The notes beneath the pieces were generated by a model. It did no database searches, was not told the DNA's origin, and worked only from the letters and a program-made list of their open reading frames with translations. Shown piece by piece: positions 19,178-27,640 of a stretch of 64,000 nucleotides of DNA. Position 1 is the stretch's first letter, and each line of letters begins with the position of its first letter. Both the position numbers and the translations under genes were made by a program. Source of the stretch: Staphylococcus rostri (GTDB lineage Bacteria > Bacillota > Bacilli > Staphylococcales > Staphylococcaceae); NCBI RefSeq assembly GCF_002902145.1, contig NZ_PPRF01000002.1:53443-117442 (forward strand), written 5' to 3'.

Positions 19178-20455
19178 ATGACAGAATCATACAAATTTGA
19201 AACGTTACAATTGCACGCAGGACAAGAAGTAGATGCGGTATCAAAATCACGCGCATTGCCGATTTATCAAACGACGTCTTTTACATTTGATGATACCGCA
19301 TATGCGGCGAGCTTATTTGGCTTAGAAGAACTCGGCAATATTTATACGCGACTGACGAATCCGACAACGGCTGTTCTAGAAACACGTGTTGCAGAACTAG
19401 AAGGAGGTGTCGCAGGTGTTGCCGTTGCATCAGGTATGGCGGCGATTACGTATGCGATTCAAGCGGTTGCGCAACAGGGAGATCACATTATCGCAAGTGA
19501 CAAACTTTACGGTGGTACACATACGTTATTGACGCATACATTGCCGAAGTTTGGTATTGAGGTGACGTTAGTCGATACGTCAACGATTGATAGTATTCAA
19601 GCAGCTATCCGCCCGAATACGAAAGGGGTATTTATTGAGACAATTGGTAATCCTGAAGGGAATATTGATGACTTTGATGCAATCTCAGCACTGACAAAAC
19701 AGGAAGGCATTGTGCTTATCGTGGACAACACGTTTGCGACACCGTATTTATTCCGTCCAATTGACCATGGCGCGAACATTGTCGTGCACTCGGCAACGAA
19801 ATTTATCGGTGGACACGGAACATCAATGGGTGGTGTGATTGTCGATGGTGGTAACTTTGACTGGGGTAACGGTAAGTTCCCAGGCTTGAGTGAACCGGAT
19901 GCTTCCTACCATGGATTAGTGTTCCATGAAGCGTTCGGACCAGCAGCATTAGCTTTTAAAATCCGTACAACATTGTTAAGAGATACCGGCGCTGCATTGT
20001 CGCCATTTAATGCATTTTTATTAACACAAGGATTAGAAACATTATCATTGCGTGTGGAACGCCACGTGGAAAATGCTGAAAAAGTGGCGCGTTATTTAGA
20101 ACAACATGAACAAGTTGCATGGGTAAAATATGCAGGCTTACCGTCAAGCCCATATTATGAAAACAAGCAACGCTATTTACCAAAAGGTGCGAGTGCTATC
20201 TTTACATTTGGTGTCAAAGGCGGCTATGAAGCGGGCAAAAAATTTATCGAAGGCTTATCACTCTTTTCATTATTAGCCAATGTTGGGGATGCGAAATCAC
20301 TCGTCATCCATCCAGCATCGACAACACATCAACAGTTAACTGAGGAAGAGCAACGTGCGGCAGGCATTGAACCAGAAACCATTCGCCTATCAATCGGACT
20401 CGAACATATAGATGATATTATTGCCGACTTAGAACGAGGATTTGCGGCAATTTAA
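19178..20455 (+). CDS. metY: O-acetylhomoserine sulfhydrylase
   Basis: 425-residue Cys/Met-metabolism PLP enzyme that makes homocysteine from O-acetylhomoserine and sulfide. It is larger than the mccB product (382), as is usual for MetY. Diagnostic segments are ETLQLHAGQE at the start, YTRLTNPTT, EGGVAGVAVASGMAA, VVHSATKFIGGHGTSMGG with the PLP lysine, and a long insert VDGGNFDWGNGKFPG that separates MetY from MetB/MetC. Regulated by the SAM riboswitch upstream. Monocistronic, ended by a terminator. Confidence 0.92.
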   Translation: MTESYKFETLQLHAGQEVDAVSKSRALPIYQTTSFTFDDTAYAASLFGLEELGNIYTRLTNPTTAVLETRVAELEGGVAGVAVASGMAAITYAIQAVAQQGDHIIASDKLYGGTHTLLTHTLPKFGIEVTLVDTSTIDSIQAAIRPNTKGVFIETIGNPEGNIDDFDAISALTKQEGIVLIVDNTFATPYLFRPIDHGANIVVHSATKFIGGHGTSMGGVIVDGGNFDWGNGKFPGLSEPDASYHGLVFHEAFGPAALAFKIRTTLLRDTGAALSPFNAFLLTQGLETLSLRVERHVENAEKVARYLEQHEQVAWVKYAGLPSSPYYENKQRYLPKGASAIFTFGVKGGYEAGKKFIEGLSLFSLLANVGDAKSLVIHPASTTHQQLTEEEQRAAGIEPETIRLSIGLEHIDDIIADLERGFAAI

Positions 20456-20463
20456 TAGACATT

Positions 20464-20506
20464 CGGCAGTAGTGCGTCAACGTCAGACAGCTACTGTCGT
20501 TTTTTA
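20464..20506 (+). terminator. Terminator after metY
   Basis: CGGCAGTAG pairs with CTACTGTCG (one G-U pair), followed by T7. Confidence 0.85.
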
Positions 20507-20525
20507 GGTGAGCCATTATTAATTT

Positions 20526-20555
20526 GGACACTGGGAAGTCAGTAAACGGTGTCAC
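20526..20555. repeat. Small hairpin repeat related to 16271-16316
   Basis: GGACACTGGGAA....TAAACGGTGTCAC matches the 16 kb element (CACTGGGAA....TAAAGGGTGTCCC) and is also preceded by an AATTT tract. Two copies in one window imply an interspersed family. Confidence 0.65.
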
Positions 20556-20598
20556 GCAAAGCAGAATTTGACCGCAACCTAAAAAATAAAAAACGTCA

Positions 20599-20647
20599 TT
20601 GCACATTTGTAGCGTCTCATGTATAATTCTAATCGTAATGATTACTA
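20599..20647 (+). promoter_or_regulatory. adcA promoter with overlapping Zur box
   Basis: TTGCAC (20599-20604), a 17-base spacer and TATAAT (20622-20627) form a near-ideal sigma-A promoter. AATCGTAATGATTACTA (20631-20647), a match to the Zur palindrome (TCGTAATNATTACGA type), covers the expected start point, so zinc-loaded Zur should block transcription. Confidence 0.85.
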
Positions 20648-20669
20648 TTTGAAGGAAGGCGTCCTATAA

Positions 20670-22238
20670 ATGAAGAAAAGTTTAAAAGTAGTAGCTACGG
20701 CAGCATTAGCAAGCACTTTGTTAGTGGCATGCGGGCAATCAGATGATAATAAAGCTGCTTCAGGCGATAAGTTGAAAGTAACAACAACGGTTTATCCACT
20801 TCAATCTTTCGTGAAACAAATTGGTGGGAAGCACGTTGAAGTAGATTCAATTTACCCTAAAGGTGCGGACCTGCATAGCTTCGAGCCGTCACAAAAAGAT
20901 ATTATTGATGCGAGTAAGTCAGACGTGTTCGTATACACAGGCGATAACTTAGACCCTGTTGCGAAAAAAGTAGCAGGCGCAATCAAAAAAGATGACCACA
21001 AGTTATCATTAGAGGATAAACTTGATAAGTCAGAACTATTAACAGACCAACACGAACATGAGCATGAAGGGGAAGATCATGATCATGAAGCGGAAGGTCA
21101 CGACCACGAGTCAGAAGAACATGAACATCATCACCATGGTGGTTACGATCCACACGTATGGTTAGATCCAAACATGGATGAGGAATTTGTAAAAGCGATT
21201 CGTGACGACTTAAGCAAGCGCGATCCAGAGCATAAAAAAGAATACAAAGAGAACGCAGACAAGTTATTAAAAGACTTAGATCAACTTGACGACAAAATGA
21301 AACAAGCGACAAAAGATCATCAAGGTCATGCGGTATTCGTCTCACATGAATCTCTTGGTTACTTAGCAGATCGCTACGGTTTCGTTCAAAAAGGTGTTCA
21401 AAGCTTAAATGCGGAAGACCCATCACAACAAGAATTAACAAAAATCGTTGAAGAGATTAACGACACAGGTGCGAAATACATCTTATACGAAGAAAACGTT
21501 GCGAATAAAGTCACAGATACGATTCGTAAAGAAACAGATGCGAAACCATTGAAATTCAACAACATGGAAGCCGTATCTAAAGACCAAGCGAAAGATGCGA
21601 CATATCAATCATTAATGGAAGAAAACATCAAAAACATTGAAAAAGCACTGAACGACAAAATTAAAGTTGAAGATGACAAAGCGGCAGACAAACATTCAAA
21701 AGCCATTCAAGATGGTTACTTCAAAGATAGCCAAGTCAAAGACCGTACATTATCTGACTATGCAGGTGATTGGCAATCAGTGTACCCATTATTGAAAGAT
21801 GGTACATTAGACGAAGTGTTTGAACATAAAGCTGAAGAAAAAGGCGACAAGTCAGCGAAAGAATATAAAGCATATTACGACACAGGTTACAAAACAGATA
21901 TCGAAAAAATTAAAATCACAGATGACAGCATTACATTTACAAAAAATGGTAAGTCTATGACAGGTACTTACAAATATGATGGTAAAGACATCTTACAATA
22001 CGAAGGTGGAAACCGTGGTGTGCGTTACACATTCAAATTAGACGGTGAAGGTTCTAAAGACTTACCGAAATACGTACAGTTTAGCGACCACAACATCGCA
22101 CCAGTGAAAACAGGTCACTACCATATCTTTATGGGTAACGACCGTGACAAAGTCTTAAAAGAATTAGACAACTGGCCAACATATTACCCAGCTGACCTTT
22201 CTAAAGAAGAAGTAAAAGACGAAATGTTAGCACACTAA
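20670..22238 (+). CDS. adcA: Zinc ABC transporter substrate-binding lipoprotein with ZinT domain
   Basis: 522 residues. A lipoprotein signal ends LLVACGQ (lipobox cysteine about residue 21). Residues 30-325 are a cluster A-I (ZnuA-type) binding protein with zinc-ligand histidines in DLHSFEPS, PHVWLDPN and FVSHESLGYLADRYG, and a long His/Asp/Glu-rich loop (about 128-160, many HEHE/HDHE repeats) that collects zinc. Residues about 355-522 form a ZinT domain (LSDYAGDWQSVYPLLKDG ... KTGHYHIFMG, with the HYH histidines). This two-domain form is the AdcA of streptococci and staphylococci. No permease or ATPase gene adjoins, so it must use AdcBC encoded elsewhere. Zur-regulated. Confidence 0.93.
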   Translation: MKKSLKVVATAALASTLLVACGQSDDNKAASGDKLKVTTTVYPLQSFVKQIGGKHVEVDSIYPKGADLHSFEPSQKDIIDASKSDVFVYTGDNLDPVAKKVAGAIKKDDHKLSLEDKLDKSELLTDQHEHEHEGEDHDHEAEGHDHESEEHEHHHHGGYDPHVWLDPNMDEEFVKAIRDDLSKRDPEHKKEYKENADKLLKDLDQLDDKMKQATKDHQGHAVFVSHESLGYLADRYGFVQKGVQSLNAEDPSQQELTKIVEEINDTGAKYILYEENVANKVTDTIRKETDAKPLKFNNMEAVSKDQAKDATYQSLMEENIKNIEKALNDKIKVEDDKAADKHSKAIQDGYFKDSQVKDRTLSDYAGDWQSVYPLLKDGTLDEVFEHKAEEKGDKSAKEYKAYYDTGYKTDIEKIKITDDSITFTKNGKSMTGTYKYDGKDILQYEGGNRGVRYTFKLDGEGSKDLPKYVQFSDHNIAPVKTGHYHIFMGNDRDKVLKELDNWPTYYPADLSKEEVKDEMLAH

Positions 22239-22252
22239 TTCATGATAAGCAT

Positions 22253-22290
22253 CTATGACAGGCGTGAATGCCCGTCATAGGTGTTTTTTT
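22253..22290 (+). terminator. Terminator after adcA
   Basis: CTATGAC.GGC pairs with GCC.GTCATAG, followed by T7. Confidence 0.88.
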
Positions 22291-22294
22291 GTTG

Positions 22295-22378
22295 TTTGAT
22301 CATCCAGAGGACGCGGATGCTTTCAAACAGCGCTATAATGATTTAAATATTGAACCATATTACGTGTGTGAAGCGTGA
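22295..22378 (+). pseudogene. Possible remnant of an EthD-like small reductase gene
   Basis: The frame after the adcA terminator reads FDHPEDADAFKQRYNDLNIE and ends YYVCEA-stop (28 codons). The HPEDADAF..RY pattern recalls the start of EthD-family proteins (YxxPEDPxAFDxYY). There is no start codon or ribosome site, and the rest of the roughly 100-residue family is absent. It runs up to the S41 gene's upstream region. Could be chance. Confidence 0.35.
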
Positions 22379-22418
22379 TATAATTGAACCGATAATAGTT
22401 ACACAAGGAGCGTTGAAG

Positions 22419-23357
22419 ATGAAAAAGATACTGTTGTGGGTTATCGGGGTTTTTGCTGTTTTAGCTGTGACACTGTTCTTTTTACTCAAAACATATGGCC
22501 CATATTATAACCTTTATGTTACGAAACCATCGACGAAAGAATATGTCAAAATTGCGCTAACACAGATGGAGCATCAAGGTCTCTATGCACAAGGTGACAA
22601 ATGGGAACGTGCCAAAGCAGAAGCTTATAAAGCAACATCAGGCGCAAAATCGTATGACGAGACACACGATGCGTTGGAAAAAGCATTAAAAGTTGCAGGT
22701 GGAAAACATTCATTCCTTCAAACAGCGCGTGAACAACACGATGATAAGTACGAGGTAGTGTATCCGACGAGTAAAATGCACGGACAGACACTTGTACTAG
22801 ACTTACCAGGCTTTATTGGTAGTGAAAAAGAGGCGAAACGTTACGCGACGACACTGAATGATGCGTTAGAAAAGCACGATTATAAACGTGTGATTGTCAA
22901 TTTACAGGACAATGACGGTGGTGATATGGGACCGATGATTGCCGGCCTATCTAAGATTATTCCTGATGGTACACTGATGTCATGGATTGATCGAGACGGT
23001 AATCACTTTGATGCCACATTGAAAGACGGCAAAGTAACAGGCGGTGGGACAGATGTACAAGTCAAAGCAGGCAAGAAAGACTTAACAACACCTGTTGATG
23101 TGTTAATCGGTAAGAAAACCGCAAGTTCAGGTGAAATCACAGCACTCGCGTTCAAAGGGCGCCCGCACACGCAGTTTATCGGTAAAAACAGTGCGACCTA
23201 TACAACCGCAAATACGACCATTCGTTTCTTTGACGGAACAGAAATGAATATTACCAATTATAAAATTAAAGACCGAACAGGCGTCTATTATGAAAATGAC
23301 CCAGTGCGCCCAGATATTGACAGTGATCAAGCACTTGAAACAGCGTTAAGCGCATAA
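22419..23357 (+). CDS. S41 family (C-terminal processing-like) membrane-anchored peptidase
   Basis: 312 residues. ATG 22419 is chosen because AAGGAG is at 22405-22410; the open frame 5' of it has no ribosome site. There is an N-terminal membrane anchor (residues 5-23), then an extracellular domain. The S41 signature is seen as RVIVNLQDNDGG and the nucleophile segment GKKTASSGEITALAFKGRP. It has no PDZ domain and is shorter than CtpA, so it belongs to the small tail-less S41 group. Substrate unknown. The gene stands alone, with its own terminator. Confidence 0.8.
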   Translation: MKKILLWVIGVFAVLAVTLFFLLKTYGPYYNLYVTKPSTKEYVKIALTQMEHQGLYAQGDKWERAKAEAYKATSGAKSYDETHDALEKALKVAGGKHSFLQTAREQHDDKYEVVYPTSKMHGQTLVLDLPGFIGSEKEAKRYATTLNDALEKHDYKRVIVNLQDNDGGDMGPMIAGLSKIIPDGTLMSWIDRDGNHFDATLKDGKVTGGGTDVQVKAGKKDLTTPVDVLIGKKTASSGEITALAFKGRPHTQFIGKNSATYTTANTTIRFFDGTEMNITNYKIKDRTGVYYENDPVRPDIDSDQALETALSA

Positions 23358-23362
23358 CATAT

Positions 23363-23418
23363 AAAAAGGCATGTGAACAAAGATACATCATGGAAGATGA
23401 TCTTGTCACATGCCTTTT
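23363..23418 (+). terminator. Terminator after the S41 peptidase gene
   Basis: AAAAAGGCATGTGA pairs with TCACATGCCTTTT. Confidence 0.85.
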
Positions 23419-24189
23419 ACTGTGATCGGTTATTCATATTTGAGTATATTTTCGATGTGCGAATGCGACAGGGACTTGCGAGGTTGGCATACTATTACGC
23501 ATAAAAAATAATGTCCAGTCTCGAAGTACTATCATTGTAATGGATAGATATGTTGAAATCATGATGTTGTCATACCACTACGCTCTCCAAAATAGCGATA
23601 TAATATCAACGCAAAGTTCCCCAGATTTTGCGTGGCTGTCGTTATAACATATACAGAATCATGATAGCTTTACTACTTTTATTGAGGGTTAGTAAGACCT
23701 CCCTAATGTACTAATGACAGATGTAAGCTATACATCGTCATACAGCTACTGCCAAACGTATACAAAGACAGTGCACGTGATGTCTCATGAGTATTTTCAA
23801 CTTTTGGGTATATCACAAAGGATCGTATGAGTGATAAAAATGTTTGGTGACATTAAAATACAGAAGTGATAACTTAACGAACTGCTCAAAGGGTAGTAGC
23901 CACCCAAGTTAGAAGATAAATAGAAGTTGTATAAACGTACTAAAGTGAATTTGATTTAAAAAGCAATTATGTTTTCTTGTAAATTAGTATAGCGTCGGCC
24001 CGCGATTTTTGCAACCGTTTTCTTTTCTTGGAGCATAATGTTAAGCACTTTATTGTTAAAGTAATTTTAAGCAATTAAATGGACACCGATTGTTCACGAA
24101 GATACGCCAGAAATAGCATGACAATCTGTTGTATTACAGTGTAAAATATAAAAGGATTATATTCGATAACATGGAGGTATTAACAGAAA
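23419..24189. other. Gene-free 0.77 kb region
   Basis: No credible gene on either strand: frames are broken every few dozen codons and I see no ribosome site paired with a usable frame. The longest suggestive piece is a 42-codon minus-strand frame (about 23436-23564) with no recognisable family. The region may be decayed sequence plus the promoter of the next gene, whose ribosome site ATGGAGGT lies near 24172. Confidence 0.6.
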
Positions 24190-26025
24190 ATGCAATGGCT
24201 CATTTATCTTTTAGTAGGTGTCTTATGCACAGTGCTTGATAGTGTATTTATGAAACGCACACAGACGATTGGTCGTTTGAGCAGAAAAGCATTATTTTAT
24301 ACTGTTGTAATTAATGTTTTCACACTTGGCTTGTTCGTCATCGTATTAGGGCGCCCAGATAGTGTGGAAGCTGCGACTTATAAAACAGTATTTGCAGTCT
24401 ATTATTTAGGTGTTGCGCTTGCCATAGGTCTCGTTTGGATCGGCATCAAATATTTATTACAACGCCAAACACTTGTTCAATTCCGTGAAACAACTGTAAA
24501 GCGTAGATGGCTTGATGTACTCGTTAAAGTAGTCATCTTACTTTTTACGATTATCGGACTACTCGTCGTATTTTTTGCAGACTGGTTTATTGATTATTTT
24601 GGTAACATCACACCAGAACAATTTCTATTCAACCTCAAGTCGCCAATTAAAGGGACGTCAGACGGTATGGTGGCAGAAATCTTTCGCACACCAATTCTAA
24701 AGTCATTGTTTTTTGCGATACCAATAGTTATTTTAGTGGTGTATAACCGTTACGATATCGTTTGGCAGAAGCATCGCACGCTACTCAAACGCACAGTCGG
24801 TAAATCATTATTGCTTCTAATTGCTTTTGCGGTACTCGTGTCAGGTGTTACATACGGTTCTAAAAAATTACGCCTGCCAGAAGTATATGAGGCATACGCG
24901 AAAGATTCACAATATATTAAACAAAACTATGTCGCACCAACGACAAAACAGTACCAATTCCCAGAAAAGAAACGTAACTTGGTACACATTTATTTAGAAT
25001 CTGTCGAGAACTCGTATTTATCGAAGGATTTGGGCGGCTATATGCACGAAAACTTAATGCCTGAGTTAACCGCATTATCAAAAGAAGGCGTGCATTTCTC
25101 TGATACAAAAGACCCATTCGGTGGTCCATATCAAACTTATGGTTCAAGTTGGTCAGTTGCAGGTATGATCAATATGGGCATGGGTATTCCACTTAAAATT
25201 CCAATGAACGGTAACAGCTATGGTAAGTCGGGTTACTTCTTGCCAGGTGCACGTGGTCTCGGAGATATTTTACAGGAAGAAGGCTATGAACAAACAATTA
25301 TGTTCGGTGCCGATGCGGACTTCGGTGGTTTAACAACGTATTTCAAATCACACGGAAACTTCAATATTTGGGATTGGAAGTATGCGCAAGCGAACGGCTA
25401 TATTCCAAAAGATTACAAAGTATGGTGGGGATTTGAAGATGACAAGCTGTATGACTTCGCAAAACAAGAAATTACACGTTTGTCACAAACAGGTAAGCCA
25501 TTCAACTTTACAATGGAAACAGCAGACACGCATTTCCCAGATGGTTATGTGTCTAAAAACACGCCAACGCCACGTGATAATCAGTATGCGAACGTAATTG
25601 CATATTCAACATCAGAAGCGGTCGAATTCGTACGTTGGATCCAACAGCAACCGTTTTATGAAGATACAACGATTGTTATCACGGGTGACCATCTCAGCAT
25701 GGATAAAAAGTTCTTTAAAAACTTCGCTCCAAACTATAAACGTGACATCTTTAACTTGATTCTGAACCCTGCCAAAGAACCAGAGAAAGTGCAGAATCGT
25801 AAGTTTGCGCCGTTAGATATGTTTCCAACAATTTTATCGAGCATGGGCGTAGAAATTAAGGGTGATCGCTTAGGTCTAGGAACAGACTTATTCTCAGATA
25901 CGCCAACATTGATTGAACGTGACGGTATCAAGAAGTTTGATCATGAAATTAGCGTGAACAGTAACTACTACAACAAACAGTTTGTGAACGAACGTGGTTC
26001 AGGCAAACAAAAAGTAGAGCAATAA
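24190..26025 (+). CDS. OpgB/LTA-synthase-like phosphoglycerol transferase
   Basis: 611 residues. Five or six membrane segments lie in residues 1-225, then an extracellular alkaline-phosphatase-superfamily (sulfatase-like) domain. It resembles E. coli OpgB (MdoB): YGSSWSVAGMINMGMGIPL matches NGTGWTIAGMVASQCGIPL, ETADTHFPDGYVS matches VDTHHPDGFIS, and ITGDHLSMD matches SSDHLAMN. Metal ligands are expected in HIYLESVENSY (Glu) and GDH (Asp/His). The nucleophile position is Ser322 (WSVAGM) rather than the threonine of OpgB. It is not LtaS itself. Likely role: moving phosphoglycerol from phosphatidylglycerol or LTA to a surface glycan; acceptor unknown. Confidence 0.82.
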   Translation: MQWLIYLLVGVLCTVLDSVFMKRTQTIGRLSRKALFYTVVINVFTLGLFVIVLGRPDSVEAATYKTVFAVYYLGVALAIGLVWIGIKYLLQRQTLVQFRETTVKRRWLDVLVKVVILLFTIIGLLVVFFADWFIDYFGNITPEQFLFNLKSPIKGTSDGMVAEIFRTPILKSLFFAIPIVILVVYNRYDIVWQKHRTLLKRTVGKSLLLLIAFAVLVSGVTYGSKKLRLPEVYEAYAKDSQYIKQNYVAPTTKQYQFPEKKRNLVHIYLESVENSYLSKDLGGYMHENLMPELTALSKEGVHFSDTKDPFGGPYQTYGSSWSVAGMINMGMGIPLKIPMNGNSYGKSGYFLPGARGLGDILQEEGYEQTIMFGADADFGGLTTYFKSHGNFNIWDWKYAQANGYIPKDYKVWWGFEDDKLYDFAKQEITRLSQTGKPFNFTMETADTHFPDGYVSKNTPTPRDNQYANVIAYSTSEAVEFVRWIQQQPFYEDTTIVITGDHLSMDKKFFKNFAPNYKRDIFNLILNPAKEPEKVQNRKFAPLDMFPTILSSMGVEIKGDRLGLGTDLFSDTPTLIERDGIKKFDHEISVNSNYYNKQFVNERGSGKQKVEQ

Positions 26026-26029
26026 TTGA

Positions 26030-26066
26030 AATGGAGAGGCCTTCTTGAGTAGAAATCCTCTCCATT
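26030..26066 (+). terminator. Possible terminator after the OpgB-like gene
   Basis: AATGGAGAGG pairs perfectly with CCTCTCCATT, but the T run after it is poor. Confidence 0.5.
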
Positions 26067-26188
26067 AACTATTATATGGCTCAACGAATTAGATGCAGCA
26101 ACTATAAGAAAATCTAATTAACGTTATTTTATAAAAGAGTGTTGGATAGCGAAGGGTGCGAGAGGTTATATAGGTATAGCTATGTTTA

Positions 26189-26216
26189 TTGACATCTTTA
26201 TCCATATAGATATAAT
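26189..26216 (+). promoter_or_regulatory. Promoter of the antisense (antitoxin) RNA
   Basis: TTGACA (26189-26194), a 16-base spacer and TATAAT (26211-26216). No reading frame follows, only a short span ending in a terminator. Confidence 0.8.
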
Positions 26217-26222
26217 GTAAAT

Positions 26223-26304
26223 AAGTTGAGTAAAGAGTGATTTGACATTCATATTGAAACACCAAGGGCCACCTACTAGTTGCGATAGTAGATGGCGCTT
26301 TTTT
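26223..26304 (+). ncRNA. Predicted antisense RNA antitoxin of a type I system
   Basis: The predicted transcript is about 80 bases. It starts some 7 bases after the TATAAT and ends in a terminator whose stem pairs GCCACCTACTA (26268-26278) with TAGTAGATGGC (26286-26296), followed by T6. It runs towards, and shares its terminator region with, the Fst-like toxin gene on the minus strand, the same arrangement as RNA I/RNA II of the pAD1 par locus. The overlap with the toxin mRNA 3' region would allow pairing that blocks translation. Existence of the RNA is inferred from promoter and terminator only. Confidence 0.7.
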
Positions 26305-26326
26305 GGTAATTGGTTTTTGACAGTCA

Positions 26327-26428
26327 TCAACGCTTACGCTTGTCTAACCAATGTGTGTAAGTCGTGAGTACAATACCGATAATGATTGGGGCAACAAGTG
26401 TTGAGTATAGAACTGATATGACACTCAT
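26327..26428 (-). CDS. Fst/PepA-like type I toxin peptide, 33 aa
   Basis: Too short for ordinary gene finders. Ribosome site GAAGGTG lies about 7 bases before ATG 26428. The peptide begins MSVISVLYSTLVAPIIIG and ends HWLDKRKR. It has one membrane helix with the family hallmark APIxxG, then a W and a charged tail, as in Fst of E. faecalis (VIAPIFVGLVLE...) and PepA1 of S. aureus. These peptides insert into the membrane and stop growth when not repressed by the antisense RNA. A TATAAT on the minus strand (26487-26492) could be its promoter, though its -35 is weak. Together with the RNA at 26223-26304 it forms a complete chromosomal type I toxin-antitoxin unit. Confidence 0.82.
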   Translation of the reverse strand: MSVISVLYSTLVAPIIIGIVLTTYTHWLDKRKR

Positions 26429-26659
26429 TTTGAATCACCTTCTAACGTGTCTGGCTTCAACAGTTAGGGTGTTGATGACGTTAATTATTATATCGAGATA
26501 ATGAATTTGTTGTTATTTAAAAATAATGAATATATGTATTTAAACTGGTTAACATCTTATTAAACACGGTTACTCAGAAGCGATCGTCAAAGCCGCATTT
26601 GTCATAGAATTGTTGCGATTTTCTTGTCTAACGCACCTGATTATAGGGGATACTATAAG

Positions 26660-26673
26660 TGAAAGCGTTTTAA
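26660..26673 (+). promoter_or_regulatory. Candidate cre (CcpA) site before an SDR gene
   Basis: TGAAAGCGTTTTAA matches the cre consensus TGAAAGCGNTTNCA at all fixed bases but one. It lies 24 bases before the ATG, where CcpA would repress. Confidence 0.5.
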
Positions 26674-26696
26674 AATAGAGAAAGGTGGCAATTGTT

Positions 26697-27452
26697 ATGA
26701 TTAACTTATCAGGTCAAATCGCATTGGTAACAGGTGGTGCCAATGGTATTGGTAAAGGCATTGTGGAGGCCTTGGCGCAAGCAGGCGCAAAAGTGATTGT
26801 AGGTGATATTGATACGGTCGCGGGACAACAAACGGCAGATGACGTACAAGGACATTTCTATGAGTTAGATGTTACGGATAAAACGCGTGTAGAAGCGGTT
26901 GTCGCTGATATTGTAGCGCAACATGGACGCATTGATATTTTGGCTGCGAATACAGGTGTCTATCCGCAAATTTCTATTGAGACGATGACGGAAGCGGATT
27001 GGGATCATATTCAAAATATCAACTTGAAAGGGACATTCCTTGTGACACAAGCGGTTCTTGCGGTGATGAAGGCGCAAGGTTATGGACGTGTGGTATTAAC
27101 ATCTTCTGTGACAGGTCCAATTACGGGTTATCCTGGATGGGCGCATTACGGTGCAACAAAGGCTGGACAGCTCGGCTTTATGCGTAGTGCAGCGTTAGAA
27201 TATGCGAAATATGGCATCACGATTAATGCGGTGCAACCAGGTAATGTCCTGACAGATGGCTTAAAAGCACAAGGCGAGGCATATTTAGAAGGGACACGCA
27301 AGATTATCCCAACGCATGAACTTGGAGAACCTTTTGATATTGGTTATGCGGTGGCATTTTTCGCAAGTCCACCAGCAAAATTTATTACGGGTCAAAGCCT
27401 TGTGATTGATGGTGGTCAAATCTTGCCAGAAGAACCCGATGCGATTATTTAA
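26697..27452 (+). CDS. Short-chain dehydrogenase/reductase (FabG-like, classical SDR)
   Basis: 251 residues, typical SDR length. ATG 26697 follows GAAAGGTGG; the GTG at 26685 lies inside the ribosome site. NAD(P)-binding TGGANGIGKG is near residue 12, DI after beta-2 (GDIDT) suggests NAD(H) preference, the NTG motif is at about 86, and the catalytic Ser-Tyr-Lys is S...HYGATKAG. C-terminal FFASPPAKFITGQSLVIDGGQ is standard. The substrate is not predictable; the single-gene unit with a cre-like site hints at carbon-regulated sugar or alcohol metabolism rather than fatty-acid synthesis. Confidence 0.8.
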   Translation: MINLSGQIALVTGGANGIGKGIVEALAQAGAKVIVGDIDTVAGQQTADDVQGHFYELDVTDKTRVEAVVADIVAQHGRIDILAANTGVYPQISIETMTEADWDHIQNINLKGTFLVTQAVLAVMKAQGYGRVVLTSSVTGPITGYPGWAHYGATKAGQLGFMRSAALEYAKYGITINAVQPGNVLTDGLKAQGEAYLEGTRKIIPTHELGEPFDIGYAVAFFASPPAKFITGQSLVIDGGQILPEEPDAII

Positions 27453-27640
27453 TCAATGATGGAAAATGTGGCGTAACGACTGATAAATAAGTTGTTGCGC
27501 TATGTTTTTTATTGAATTTCAAAATATTCACCTAATATTGATTTGAAAATTAGTTTATTGTAAAATTTATATAGACAAACTTTCGTCATAAAACAAAAGG
27601 GAAGCTACATATTTTATTTTACAAAGGGGCTAACATCATT

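Noticed and set aside
26242..26247. A second TTGACA on the plus strand inside the antisense RNA region
   Set aside because: No -10 hexamer lies at a suitable distance before the terminator.
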